Shown here: one piece after another, positions 37,097-49,327 of the stretch
Position numbering within the stretch: position 1 is the first letter of the stretch
Layout of the letters: every line of letters begins with the position of its first letter
Assembly: GCA_964058805.1 (NCBI GenBank)
Contig: CAXKVV010000114.1
Span: 248,001 to 312,000, forward strand
Reading direction: 5' to 3'
DNA from: Schoenoplectus triqueter
Lineage: Eukaryota; Streptophyta; Magnoliopsida; Poales; Cyperaceae
Length of the DNA: 64,000 bases
Notes under the pieces: model-generated
Told to the model about the DNA's origin: nothing
The model's input: the letters and a program-made list of their open reading frames with translations, nothing else
Databases searched by the model: none
Made by a program: the position numbers and the translations under genes

Positions 37097-39180
37097 TATT
37101 AGTTTGTAATAATCTTGAAGTCAATAATAAGTTAAATTTATTATATAAAGCTTTGTTCATGAATTAGATATTTAAATGATATTTTGTTTCCTTGAGTATT
37201 ATTGAATTTATGAATCATTTCAAGTTCATGACTGGAATTGTGAAACTTCATAATATAGAATATACTCTTAAAAGTCACTAACCAAGATAATTAGCAGGAA
37301 CACTAATTAACCGCTATCAGGTTAATATGTGAATTAATGATGGTCAAGTTTTACAGATCATAGACAAAGAGTTATCATTTTAATCACATAGATAGATGTT
37401 CTAGGAACATCGTATTTGACAAACCCCGAATGAAATATTAAATGAAATTGTGTTTGTGTCATTAATGCTTTCATTCAGTGTTAAATTCTAAAGTATGATA
37501 TATTCATCTTTCCTACATAAAATATGTATGTGGGTGATTTCTACCAAACGTTATCCGTAAAACATAGCTATAAAGGTAACTCTTCGGTATAGATAACTTA
37601 TGCGGATGAATAGATGGTTTTTCAAAAGTACTATTGTGTCTCGTATCTCTATACGAGTTATAACATCACTTGACCCCTTGATAGAGTAAGATTATCTACT
37701 AGCAGTATAATTACAAGAGTAATTATATTTGATAATTTACTCAGGATCAAGAAAAAATTAAGTTTACAAGGATGACACATACCTACCTTGAAACTGATCT
37801 GATAACTATGAGATAAAAGAATTAAATACAAGTAAATAGTTTACTGGATCATGATATTGCACAGTACAACACCATCTATGTAATTGGATGGTCATAATGA
37901 ATTCTGTCAAATGTCTCCTATGATTATAGAGGTTAAAATGGTTTTAACTCTATTTACCAACATGACACGGATCATATCGGATCACACCGTATAGGAGTTA
38001 ATCAGATAATCTTATTGATTAATTATAAATTATTTATAATTAATAATAAGATGGTTATAATTAATTATATGTGATATAATTAAATTATATTTGTCATAGA
38101 GATGACAAGAAGCAAAAATCAGATTGAATTTATAACGTGTTGGACATGTCGTATAAATTTATCGAAACAACAACCGAGAAAAATATAATTGTATATGACA
38201 ATTATATATATATTTGATTTGGATTTTAAATGTTAATTATGGATTTAAATTTTGAGTTAAAATCTCATTTATAATTAAAGCCTTAATTAATAATTAAAAG
38301 CCCAAAATTATAAAATCTCAAAAAACCCAAAATTGAAAAGCCTAAAAAGGCCCATGAAAATCTCATGCCGACCTTGGAGGGGTATTTTGGTAATTTGGCC
38401 AAAAACCCAATGGTATTTTGATAAATTGGATGAACTTTAAGGGTATTTTGGTCTTTTCACTTTAAAACCTCCCTACTATTCATGAGGGTATTTTGGTAAT
38501 TTGACAATCCCATATTTCCTATAAATAGAGGGGTGGGGTGAGAGAGAAAGCTACACAAAATTAGTTCTACTTTCTCTCTCTCGGTATACGGTTGTTTCAG
38601 AATTCACGGGATCGATGAATAGTGTTTTTATGAAAGTTACGGTATTTCTGTACATTTATGAAAGAGAATAACCGCGAGTCGCGAATAGTACTATTTTGTC
38701 TTTTCCTCGGTGAATAGTGTTTTTGCGAGAAACCGCGATTTATGATATTTCTGACAAAAGAAAGAAGTCGCTCTCTGGTCAGTCCTGGTGGATAACCTAC
38801 AGAGGCATCAAATGTTTGGTGCTCCGAGACAAGCCGATTTTCATTCCAATTGAAATTTGGAAGCGAGGTATAACATCTTATATTAATCTATTTAATTGTT
38901 AAGTAGATTAATATTTTAGAAATCAATCATGGAGTAGATCAATAAAGATTTAAAGAAGTGTATATCTTTCGGTAATCATCTGACATATCACTTTAATTCT
39001 AATCTTAAGTTAGAAGTAAAATTAATATTTCACTATCTTTTGTAAATGATTAAATGTATGTATCTCTCGATAATCATCCGACATATTTTAATCCCTAATT
39101 TAAGTAGAAATAAAAAAATTATTCTACGGTATTTTCGTAGCTTGAGCATTAACGGGATTTGGGCATTTCAAAATCCTACA
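37097..39180 (+). mobile_element. Solo LTR, same family as 4953-8373
   Basis: The 2084-bp unit starts TATTAGTTTG (TG changed to TA) and ends AATCCTACA. An exact 5-bp duplication ATAAC flanks it (37092-37096 and 39181-39185). Reverse-complement similarity to 4953-8373 is continuous once the nested insertion there is ignored. A TATA box CTATAAATAG at 38519-38528 followed by a GA-rich leader gives the plus orientation with a U3 of about 1.4 kb. Repeated GGGTATTTTGGT motifs lie at 38380-38500. No internal region is present. Confidence 0.9.
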
Positions 39181-39185
39181 ATAAC

Positions 39186-40167
39186 AGCTTAGGTTGCAAA
39201 ACTAATTTCCCTTCCCAATTTACTGAAAAAAACTAAAATTTACCTTTTGAACATGTATATTTTGTAGGTTCAACATCATTCTAGGTTTCTTCTAGTAGCT
39301 CTTTAGCATCCATCTTGGTCTTGCATAAGATTTCAAATAATCCTATACAATATTTCAAAAAAATTATAAAATTTAATATATTATTTTATAAATTGAAACT
39401 CCATTTATGTAGATGAGTTTCTGTATACCTTTCTCAAGCAAGGAAAAAACGAGGAGAGTTACGAAAAATGTAATGAGTCAATGATAAAACAATTGGAATT
39501 TATCAAATTTAGATCCAATCTTATATTATTTTGTAAATTGACAAATCAACGATAATTCTTAAATCATTTATGACATCTCTCTACCTGTAACCAAACTAGT
39601 AAATCCAAAATATCTACTATTGGACATGGTATTCAGGTTTGAAGCCGCCCCATTGTGAAGAAAAAATATGAATTAAAATTTAATTTTGAAATTTTTAGGA
39701 TATTGATCTAAATATAATAGCATTTTGATCCAACACCGTTTGACCCGATAGCATGACAATTCATGAGAAATAAATCCACAAACAAGTTTAAATTTTTTTA
39801 GAAATCGTTCTGCACAAAACTAATTATGAGGTCAAAATAGATTATTAGCATTTTATTATGGCGAAGCATCATTTTTGGAAAGGGATATAAATATATATAG
39901 GCATATCTAGATATAGATTAAATTTTATATTTTTCAGATTTTTTTTATTATTTTTAAGATAGTTAGAAAACCGCTTCTTTTGAATGACTCATAATAACTA
40001 AATCAATTGATTAATTATCTTAAAAATAGTAAAAAAATATGAAATTTGGTCTACATCTAGATATTCATATAAAAAAATTGTACATTTGGATCGATCATTT
40101 GCGCTTTGATAACGAAGAACATATTTATAGTACGGGAACGATCCGTGCTATGCATAACACCATGGCC

Positions 40168-40189
<22 letters not shown>
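39186..40189. other. Intergenic DNA
   Basis: 39186 onward continues the interrupted target of the solo LTR. 39890-40140 has weak resemblance to the interior of family T MITEs (TGGATCGATCATTT). No gene is supported. Confidence 0.3.
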
Positions 40190-40203
<14 letters not shown>

Positions 40204-40622
40204 GAGTCCGAGTACGGTGCTTTGCAAAGTACAAGAGCGTTGTGTGCTTTGCGCTCTATTCTCCATTTCAAGTCAGAAATGATCGACCCGAACCGTTCAA
40301 TTTAATCTTCATACCAAAATCTATTAGAAAATAAAATTTTATATTTTTTAGAAAATTTTTGCTATTTTTTTCTGATGAGGAGAAAATGACTCGATCTGAG
40401 AATTCTGGTTCATCCAAAAATGACGATTTTCCCCCTATCCAAAAAAATAGCAAATAAATTAAAAATATATAAATTTTGGTTTACTAATAGATTTTGATAT
40501 AGAGATTAGATTGAGCGATTTGTATCGATCATTTCTGACTAGAAATGAAAAAATAGAGCGCAAAACACACAACCCTCTTGTGCTTTACAAAACACCGTAG
40601 CCTAATTATATATATATATGAA
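40190..40622. mobile_element. MITE inside a (TA)n tract, family T copy 2
   Basis: Inverted ends of about 50 bp share ACGGTGYTTTGYAAAGYAC, GTTGTGTG and TTTGCGCTCTATT. They are bounded by TA repeats at 40191-40203 and 40607-40620. The interior matches 26796-27268. A (CT)n run precedes the left TA tract. There is no coding. Confidence 0.8.
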
Positions 40623-41938
40623 ACAAGAGATATAATACCATAAAGATGTTTACACTTCTGCTTAAAGTTTAAGCGTCTTAAATATACTTTATCATGCTCA
40701 AAATTTTAATTTAGTTTTGATATAAAAATATTTTGGGATACAAAATTTATTAAATTTAGAGTTCCTTTTGATGATTGATGTTTGATTGAATTCTCATATC
40801 ATATCTTTATTTACATCTAGTATTCGACTTAGTTTGTGAATTCTCTCTTGATCTTTTTTAAGTCAATTCTTATGTGGATTTATAATAAACTATTTATTCA
40901 CCAAATCGATCTTTCTCTAAATTATTTAGAATAGTGTGAACTTATATTTTCGGTAAATACCATCAGCGATTACATTAGAATATAAAGTATAATTTAATAT
41001 TTTAACTTTTAAGCACTTAATTTAATATTTTAACATTAGAATATCAAGTATAATATATTTCTTAGTCTTTTAAAATTAATTAATAGGTAAAATTGATTGG
41101 TCATTTATTTTAATTTAATTGCCGTGTAAGATTGTTAAAACGGTTAGCCGTTAAACAATCACCTCACCGTTAAAATCCATTAAATATTTTTTAAAAACTT
41201 GAAAATTAATCATATTAGTGTACTTTTTTACAAGCTCTTGATGTCACATAAAATAATATTCATATATCACAGTTTTTAATATATAGTCTAGATTAAATCT
41301 AATTATTTTGTTCTGATAGTTTAGTTTTAAATTTTGAGTTATTAAAAAAATTTAAAGTTGAGGCATGATGCCACAAAAAATTGAGCTATCTGAACACTCC
41401 TTTTATCTTAAAAGATCCAAAACAAATATTTTAAAAATAAAAAATATTTTTTTGTACCACATAATATTTTAATATTAAACAATTATTAAACAATATAAAT
41501 TATTTTTTTATCATAATGAAATATATTTGACATATTTGTATTTTAATATGAAGTGTAAATATTTTTATAATAATCTATCTAACAATCATTTTTTTAGTTA
41601 ATGGCTAATTTTTCTTCTAGAACAGAAGGCAAATTGATTTCTCGGTTTGATGAATATTATAATTTGCAATTTTATACACACAAAATAGAAATATAAATTA
41701 ACCACTAACCACTTAGAATATGCCTAGTGGGTTTACATTAATTCGGAAATTTTAGAGAAATACAAGCTACCGAACTTATACAGCAATAATGCATCCACAA
41801 ATTGATAAAAGAAAATTTTAAGTATATGTAAGGTTAAGGTCACCTGTTTACTTGATTTGAGTGCATTCTATTCTAAGCAAGACTAAGCTTCTAAAGGAAA
41901 TAAACTTAATTCTCTGGGGCCACGTACAAAATCACTTG
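40623..41938. other. AT-rich intergenic DNA, nothing recognised
   Basis: No ORF of note, RNA gene or element boundary was seen. Confidence 0.35.
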
Positions 41939-41946
41939 CTACAATC

Positions 41947-42465
41947 TAGGGCGGTAAGAAAAATTTATAATTCATAATTTATTTGATGTTTGATTCAATT
42001 TTAGTTTGAGTTTGATTTGTTCGATTAGACTTTTCTAATAGTTCGATTCTAATTCGGTTCGATAATCTTTTAATGAACTAGTTTGAGTTCATTTCGTAAT
42101 AGTTCGATATGTAATTATTTGTATATATTTTTAACTATTTAGTTAATAACATATGCAATAATATAATTATTTTATTATAAAATTAATAAAATATAAAATT
42201 TTAGCTCTAATTATTTATTATAATATGAAAATAAATGTAAAAATTAAAATAATTGAGTTCATTTAGAGTTCGATTTTGATTTAGTTTGAGTTTGATTTAG
42301 CTCAATTTTAATTTAGTTCGAGTTCGATTTAGTTCGGGTTCGATTTAGTTCGAATTCGATTTAGCTCGATTTTGATTTAGTTCGAGTTCGATTTAGTTCG
42401 AAATAATTTCAAATCAAACTCAAACACTAGTGAGTTCAATCAAATTCGATTCGTTTGTAGTCCTA
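41947..42465. mobile_element. hAT-type MITE with AGTTCGATTT arrays
   Basis: The left end is TAGGGCGGTAAG and the right end, inverted, is TAGGACTACAAACGAAT. Flanks CTACAATC (41939-41946) and CTTCAATC (42466-42473) match at seven of eight positions, a plausible decayed 8-bp TSD. The right half is a run of AGTTCGAGTTCGATTT-like units (42290-42410). It is non-coding. Confidence 0.7.
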
Positions 42466-42589
42466 CTTCAATCCCTACATTTCATTGTTTCTAAATCATT
42501 AAACAAAATAAAAGGAAAAAATCATGAAATTCTCATAGGAAACACCTAAATTGCATTATAAATTTATAACCTCTAACGAAATCAGTGAT

Positions 42590-42860
42590 TTTAAATGCAG
42601 CCGCATGAACCCTATATGTGTATGTGTTGGGTCGACCACAACGAGAATGCCATGCGATTTTACATATAATAGTCGCTTAACATGTTCCACGAAGATCAGA
42701 GCACATGTTATATCTAATCTACCCTTAGTGCCCAGCGCCAAATCAGATCAAAATTCTGTGGCATCTATTCCACTTAGTAAAATGAGAATAGATCCCAGCG
42801 AGAATCGAACAGAAGCCTACGTGACCCCCTCCAAACAACATCCCACTGGGCCATTTTTAT
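42590..42860 (-). mobile_element. Probable tRNA-derived SINE
   Basis: Read on the minus strand, TGGCCCAGTGG (42853-42843) fits the Pol III A box consensus TRGYNNARNGG. GTTCGATTC (42810-42802) follows about 32 bp later as a B-box-like motif. A GC-moderate body of about 200 bp follows, unlike its AT-rich surroundings. The 106-residue ORF on the plus strand here has no domain and is probably accidental. Target duplications and the tail were not resolved. Confidence 0.45.
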
Positions 42861-43782
42861 CCTTACTATAAACAACACTTTTATTTTATTTATTAGCCTT
42901 CTGAACTTCTAATCTAAGTAAAAGATATAAAATAAAACCGTCTATATGATCCCACATATGCGCTATGCAGTGATTTTCTATATATATTAAAAAAATTGCA
43001 TTTAGAAACATTGCTAAAGAACACAACAAGTATTTAGCTAGATAGATATGGTAAAGCCACCTATATATGTTGACAATTTTATTGTCTGAAGTCATCTTAT
43101 GTTTAATTATTAATGTACCAAAATTAAAACTACACGCAAAATTTACTTTGCTCTCATTTTTTATTTGATCAAACATTCAAACTAGTTGTGATCAACACCT
43201 TTTATGTTTAAATAAGCAGCGTAATTTTCTAATTTCGTTTTTCTTGTATTTTTTTTTCATTTTTTTTATGGATGGGAACCATTCGCGATGGTTATTCAAT
43301 AAATTAAAATTTTAGAAAAATACACAAGAAATAATATTTAATTAAAATTATAAATTGGCATTGTTCAAATTCCATACAGTTTACGTATAATATAAAATTC
43401 AATAAAGAATATTGGAAATGTATGAAATTTTCAATGAAAACAAATTATCTTTGATTATATATCAAATGACACATGAAATTACATCGTGAAACAGAACCCG
43501 TCACAAGTTTAAGAACATATGTGTTTACGATTTTTCCACTTAAATTTTTTTTTTGTTGAATTTATTTGAATTATCGTTTCAAAAGTTGATCAATTACGTT
43601 GGACCACTGATAATGGATTCGCACCTTGTTGTTGTAAACAAGCCTCAAAATTACATAGAATTATATTTGTCAATTTACAAAACAATCACATAAGTATTTA
43701 ACAAAGAATCTTTGAGTATATAAAATGTAGATATGCAACATCAACAGAAGAATATATATATGAAGATCACAAGAAAGACTTA

Positions 43783-44584
43783 TGTTAGATTAAAATTGTA
43801 AGAAATAAATATAATCAAAACAATCTTGAGATTAAACTGAGTAAAATAAAGGCAATATGATCTAACCGTTGCAACAGATTCCCTAACCATTGCAATGGAT
43901 TACCTCGAGATATTGTATTGTGTTCTTGTCTATAACCGTTACAACAAATCCTTATATCCGTTGTAACGGAATAATTCTTTTGTTTACAATTTTGTCCAAA
44001 ATCTTCTAGAGAAATTTTCTCTCCTAACCGTTGTAATGGATCTCACATCTGTTGTAATGGTTAACCTCGCTAGGGTTAGCATCACCTAACTGTTGCAATG
44101 GATTTTGCTGATTTCCTGCCATATTTGCTGATTTCCTGCCATATTTGTTGATTTGTTGCTTATTTTGTTGTCCAACTATAAATAACAATAACTCATCTCC
44201 TCCAAATAGCGATTTTTCACAGCCATACTTTTGAGAGACCCTAGCCGTCATTGCTAAACCTTTGAAACCTTGAAATACTTTGTTCTAATCGCAAGATTAC
44301 TTTACTAAACCTTTAATAGATTAGATTAGAGTGATTGTCCTCATTATTTTCTTGGCCGACGGCTGCCTGTTTACTTGGTGTAAGGGACCGAAGGTTCACA
44401 GTTGTACGGACATTGTGTTTTAGTGACTCGGCGCAATCGACGTTGGTGATTGCGGGTCCCAGAGACATAGGCTCATTATAACCGAACTCCGTTAATTTCT
44501 GTGTTCTTTCTCTCTCTCTCTCTATTACTATAATTCTTGTTATTGAATTATAAAACTAGCCTAACGTTCTTTTATTGCGCATCA
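43783..44584 (+). repeat. 5' LTR of an internally deleted copia-type element
   Basis: The 3' end is fixed by the shared end GCATCA with the partial LTR at 45931-46171. The start at TGTTAGATT is inferred. It contains seven TAACCGTTGYAAYGGATT-like units (43863-44105) and a TATA box CTATAAAT at 44176-44183. It is followed by a primer-binding site at 44609. Confidence 0.7.
44176..44183 (+). promoter_or_regulatory. LTR TATA box
   Basis: CTATAAAT lies downstream of the motif array and about 400 bp before the LTR end, as expected for the U3/R boundary of a plant LTR. Confidence 0.5.
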
Positions 44585-44608
44585 TCTGTGCTGTTAGGGA
44601 CATCAAAG

Positions 44609-44620
44609 TGGTATCAGAGC
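44609..44620 (+). promoter_or_regulatory. Retrotransposon primer-binding site
   Basis: TGGTATCAGAGC is complementary to the 3' end of plant initiator tRNA-Met, the standard primer of Ty1/copia elements. It begins 25 bp after the LTR end, farther than the usual few bases. Confidence 0.85.
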
Positions 44621-44668
44621 AGGTTATTCAAATTGAGGCACACATAATTTATTTATTTTAGATCCATA

Positions 44669-45929
44669 ATGGCACAAATTAATTATATTAAAGAACCTCC
44701 GATATTTGGCCAAACTACTAAAAATTTTATTTATTGGAAAAGATGTATGGTCAATTATCTGAATATTCTTGGCGTTTGAGATATTATAGAGAGGGGATAT
44801 ATACCAAGATTTGATGAAATTACCAAGAAATTAAATGCAAACTCCTAAATAGATAAGGAAAATAATGATTATACAATAAATATCATTCTCACCTCGGTTA
44901 GCGAGTTAAATGAATCATTATTTAATGATATGACTAGTGCTTATGATATGTGGTATGCACTAATCAATGTGTATGAAGATAATAATCAGGTTGAGACTGA
45001 AGTGAAAGATTCCCGCTCAGAGTTTGGAGATGAGAAATAACAAAATTTAGCTCTCGTGGTGAATGCTAAGGAGGGTTTCTTTCAAATCGTGATTGACGAA
45101 ACCGCAACAATATCCAATAACAAGGAGTTGGAGCCCGAGTAGCAAGAAAATGCATCAACCTCTTCAAGCAGCGGAAACGAGGTATATCCAAATCATTTTT
45201 ATGATAGTGATGAATGTGTTGAGGTTTATAGTAGTGTTATGAATGATTCAAGTATATTCTTGAAAAATATAGTGATATGTCATAATTGTGATAGGTTACA
45301 ATCAATACTTGATGAGGTAAATAAGACCTTACTCATAAAAGAGAGAATTATTGATGAATTAAATGCTAAAATTGTTGAGCTCGGGTCTAAGGTAAAAGAG
45401 GATGAGAGTGTGATCAAAGAATCTAGAAAAAAAATTAATTATGAGTCACACTTAAAGGAGATAAGGTTATTAAATGTAAAATTACAAAATTTAGAAATAG
45501 AAAATTAGACTTTGAGATCAACTAGTGACTTGAGATATAGCACTAAGTTGAATCTCGAAAAGATATATGTAGGTCAAAAGATACATGATAAAATGAAACT
45601 TGGGTACATTGAGTCCTTACCCTCATCGGTATCAAAGGACATCGAAAGCTCAAAAGAAAATGGGGGACAATCTCAAAAATCAGAAAGTAAAAATGACAAT
45701 GTTAAAAATATAAAAGATAATAGAAGAAAACATAATCATGCGTATCAATATAAATATTCAAATAGAAGAAATAGGAAAAATAACTACCATAAGAGAAAAT
45801 AGGGATACAATTAATCCTCATTGGTAAAATAAAATTTATTTTAGAGGTCCAGATGGTTGGTTTTATGAATTGAAAAATCAAGGTGTGTCACAAGATTGGA
45901 CTCAAAGAAATGAGTCATAAAAAGATGTT
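44669..45929 (+). pseudogene. copia gag remnant, pol deleted
   Basis: An ATG after the primer-binding site opens MAQINYIKEPPIFGQTTKNF and then a YWKRCMVNYL gag-like segment, interrupted by stops near 44778 and 44846. Later blocks include a coiled-coil-like stretch at 45239-45508 and a Lys/Asn-rich basic tail at 45512-45802. No zinc knuckle, protease, integrase or RT follows; sequence passes straight into the partial 3' LTR at 45931. About all of pol and the 5' part of the 3' LTR are therefore missing. Confidence 0.75.
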
Positions 45930-45930
45930 C

Positions 45931-46171
45931 TCCTCATTATTTTCTTGGCCGACGGCTGCCCGTTTACTTCGTGTAAGGGACCGAAGGTTCACAGTTGTAC
46001 GAACACTATGTTTTAGTGACTCGGCGCAATCGACATTGGTGATTGCGGGTCCCGGAGATGTAGGCTCGTTATAGCCGAACGCCGTTAATTTCTATGTTCT
46101 TTATCTCTCTATTAATTTAATTTTTGGTATTGAATTATAAAACTAGCTCAAGTTTCTTTTATTGTGCATCA
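45931..46171 (+). repeat. Truncated 3' LTR of the same element
   Basis: It is nearly identical to 44339-44584, including TTCTTGGCCGACGGCTGCC and GACTCGGCGCAATCGAC. The bases after it (ATTTA) differ at one position from those before the inferred 5' LTR start (ACTTA), which may be a decayed TSD. Confidence 0.8.
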
Positions 46172-46924
46172 ATTTATTTTTTGATTAATTTTGAAAAGAG
46201 CTATTCCAACATCTTTTCTCTTAATTAACCAACATAAGCGACAGAGTACGAACGAACGCCCTTCCCTTAAAAGTATTGTTAATAAATTGGTCTCAATTTC
46301 AAAAAATGTAAAATAATATTTTTAGTATTTTATTTCCTTTTCTCTTCAAGTCGCGTATTTTTTAAATATGTGTTTAAAATTTTAATTCATAGGTTATTTG
46401 TTAAGATAAATTTAAAATAAAAATAAAAAATGCAATTGCATTTGTACTCAAATTATTGTTCATTAGTTATAAGTACTCAAAGTTATAGTTTATCATAAAT
46501 GACTTAGCTCAAATAATTACTAACTAAAATGATTTTATGAATTCAAATCTTTATGTCCACAAAATAAAATTTAAGAACTAGCATCTCATCTTTCTCTCAA
46601 AAAAATTTTATAATCTATCATTAATAAAAGTAGTTCGAAAATTTAACTCAGATGCCTTTGCCCTCTGAACAAAAACAAAAACAAAAAAAAGCTAGCAAAT
46701 TAAGAAAGAAAGAAAATATATTCCCTTATTTTTATGATGACTCACATCCGAAAAGGAGCTAACTCGGCCTTCAACGCCCTACGCCATCCTTCCAATTAGA
46801 TTATGCCGCGTTTCACACGACGCAGGACCCACCGTAACGGCCGAAACTTGGTGACATCACCAACCCTTTTGGGGACCACTTTCCGCCGTTTATCTCAAAC
46901 TTTACGCTTCTTTTTTTTGTATTT
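46172..46924. other. Intergenic DNA with a GC-richer patch
   Basis: 46740-46910 is clearly richer in GC than its surroundings but has no ORF. Nothing is assigned. Confidence 0.3.
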
Positions 46925-47257
46925 TATTATGGGGTTATGGGAAATAAATATGAAAAAATTTAAAAATAAAAAAATAAATTGAAATATTTTTTCCTATCAA
47001 TTAAAAAATAATAGTATTTTAATTTTTTTATAATTTTATTATAGTTTGATAGTTTATAAAATACCATTAAATTAGAATCGTTGAAAATTATATAAAATTT
47101 AAGAAGATTTTGTTGAGTATCAAATAATAATGAAATTATATAAAAATTAAAATATTATCAATCTATAATTAAAAAATATATCTACTTTTTATATTTATTT
47201 AAAAATTTATTGTTAAAATTGTCAAAATAACTCATTGTCAAGAGGATCCCTCCTAGA
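46925..47257. mobile_element. Palindromic MITE family M copy
   Basis: It shares the family core (TTTGATAGTTTAT...GTATCAAATAATAATG) and the right terminus ATTGTCAAAATAACTCATTG followed by TCAAGAGGATCCCTCC. It abuts the TSD of the hAT MITE at 47266. Confidence 0.55.
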
Positions 47258-47265
47258 GTCTAGAG

Positions 47266-47508
47266 TAGAGGTGGCAGAACCCGTCCGGACCCGAACCCGA
47301 CCCGACCCGACCCGACCCGAGATCAAATGGCCTTCAATCGAATCGAAATCTATCAACGATCTGAAAAAAACACAACATGTAAATTGACCCGACCCGACCC
47401 TGACCCGGCCCGGCCCGGCCCGACCCGATTTCTTCCAGAAAGTCAAACTGACCCGACCCGTCCGACCCGAACCCGAACCCGACCCGACCCGCCCGATTGC
47501 CACCTCTA
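47266..47508. mobile_element. Short hAT-type MITE with GACCCG arrays
   Basis: Termini are TAGAGGTGGCA on both ends (inverted). The exact 8-bp duplication GTCTAGAG lies at 47258-47265 and 47509-47516. Most of its 243 bp is GACCCG/CGGGTC repeats. Overlapping ORFs on both strands only translate the repeats. Confidence 0.9.
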
Positions 47509-47769
47509 GTCTAGAGATATATAGGATGTACAGAAATGCTTTTCGTACTGTTACCGGCATTTCTAAATTTCCAATTCTCAATTTGTACATCCATCACTGT
47601 TTGCTGATCTGAATGGAAGATTCATCGCTGTTTAGAATTCGACTGACATTTAAATTGAAATTAGACATAATCCATATTTGTGTAATATATAAATGGTTTG
47701 CAAAATATTAGACGCCTAAATAGCTATAAATCAGTTATTATGTTCATATCAATCTATCTTTACAAAATA

Positions 47770-48100
47770 TGGTGTTGATCCTTGACAATTTTAACAATCA
47801 ACTTCATATAATCTCATAAAAAATCTTAAGAAAATATTTATAAATATATATGGTTAAATTTATTGATTGATTATGTTTTTAATTCCATAAAATTGAATGT
47901 CATTTGATATTCTATCAAAGACCATTAGATTTTAGATTTTATGTAATTTGAGTGTCATTTAATACTTCTTGATGGAATACCAAATGACACTCAAATTGTA
48001 TGAAATTTCAATCATAATCAATCTGTAAATTTGAAAATATATTTATAAAAAAAAATTCCAAAATTATCAAGACAATTAGTTTTCGATGAATCCCATCCCT
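47770..48100. mobile_element. Palindromic MITE family M copy
   Basis: GTTGATCCTTGACAATTTTA on the left pairs with TTATCAAGACAATTAG on the right. A central ATTTGATATTC...GAATACCAAATGA stem matches the other family members. Boundaries are approximate. Confidence 0.5.
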
Positions 48101-48354
48101 ACGAATATATGTAACAAAAAATGACGGTTTCACAACTCTTTATTTTAGAATCATCTCGAATTCTAATGCCGTGATCAAATGTGGTCCAATTCAAATTTAT
48201 TGTCGGCACAATATAAGAAAGGCTACCTTTAACTATAAAATAAAAATATTAATTATATAGGCAGAAGATAGCTCGAAAAAGGAAGTGTGGTGGAAGAAAT
48301 GATATTATTCTAGTGTTAATTTATTTTTCATTGTCAAACACAATAAACATTAAT

Positions 48355-48718
48355 AGAGGAATCCCTTGACGATGGTAATTATTTTGACATCTTGACAATA
48401 AATTCTTAAATAAATTCAATTTTTTTATAAATATATATTTTTACTTATAGATTATCAAACACAATAATATTTCTAATTTATATATTTTTATTATCGTTTG
48501 ATAGTTCATCAAAGACTATTAAATCGAAATCATTGTAAATTACACAAAATTTGATGTTCTTTGATGAACTATCAAATGATAATGAAATTGTGTGAAATTT
48601 AAAATACTATCAATTTATAAGTAAAAGAACATATCTATAACGTTTTTTCTATTTTTAATTTTTTTATATTTATTTTAAAAAATATATAAGATTGTCAAAA
48701 TAACCCATCGTCAAGGAT
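48355..48718. mobile_element. Palindromic MITE family M copy (best preserved)
   Basis: The left end CCTTGACGATGG and the right end CCATCGTCAAGG are inverted copies. The whole element can fold, with a TTTGATAGTTCATCAAAG / CTTTGATGAACTATCAAA centre. It is non-coding, about 360 bp. Confidence 0.7.
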
Positions 48719-49327
48719 CTCTCCCCTAAATATTATATTGTGACATTACTTTTCCAACTATTTTTCTTATCACTTTTCTACTTCTGCACCGTGACCTATT
48801 TTCATAACTTTAATCCTTTTTTTTGCTTTAATGATATGCTCACTCTTAAATTAGTGAAATGCAAGTTCATATTTTTGCAATAACGTTCTGACTTGACGAA
48901 TTGCAGTACATTACATATTATGTGAACTAACGTCAATGACTACATTAAATTTAACGGCTTTAACAAAATTATTACAAATCGAGAGATATTTACTATTGCC
49001 CAAATGATGATAAAACATAACACCAATATTCTCAGAAACGATCGGTAGGGAGTGCTTGAATTAAAAAAAATAAAATGTCTGGATAAAAAAAAAACTTTAT
49101 TTTTTTACTGCAAGAATTTTATTTTTTAGCGAATCAAGGGGATGCCCGGGCGCCGGCTGGCACCGCCACTGCCAAAAATATAAAGTCATCCATTTTCAAG
49201 TTGGACGTATTTTACAAGCTATATATCTAAAATATATAAGATATCTATATGCTCTCTTTTTTTTCTTAAATTTCGGACACTGTTGGAATATATATTATTG
49301 CATTGTCAAACGTAATTATCATTACTA

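Noticed and set aside
42795..42860. A tRNA gene
   Set aside because: A and B box motifs are present, but no cloverleaf with a paired acceptor stem could be drawn; a SINE head fits better.
42551..42871. 106-residue ORF
   Set aside because: It overlaps the SINE-like sequence with Pol III boxes on the other strand and has no domain.
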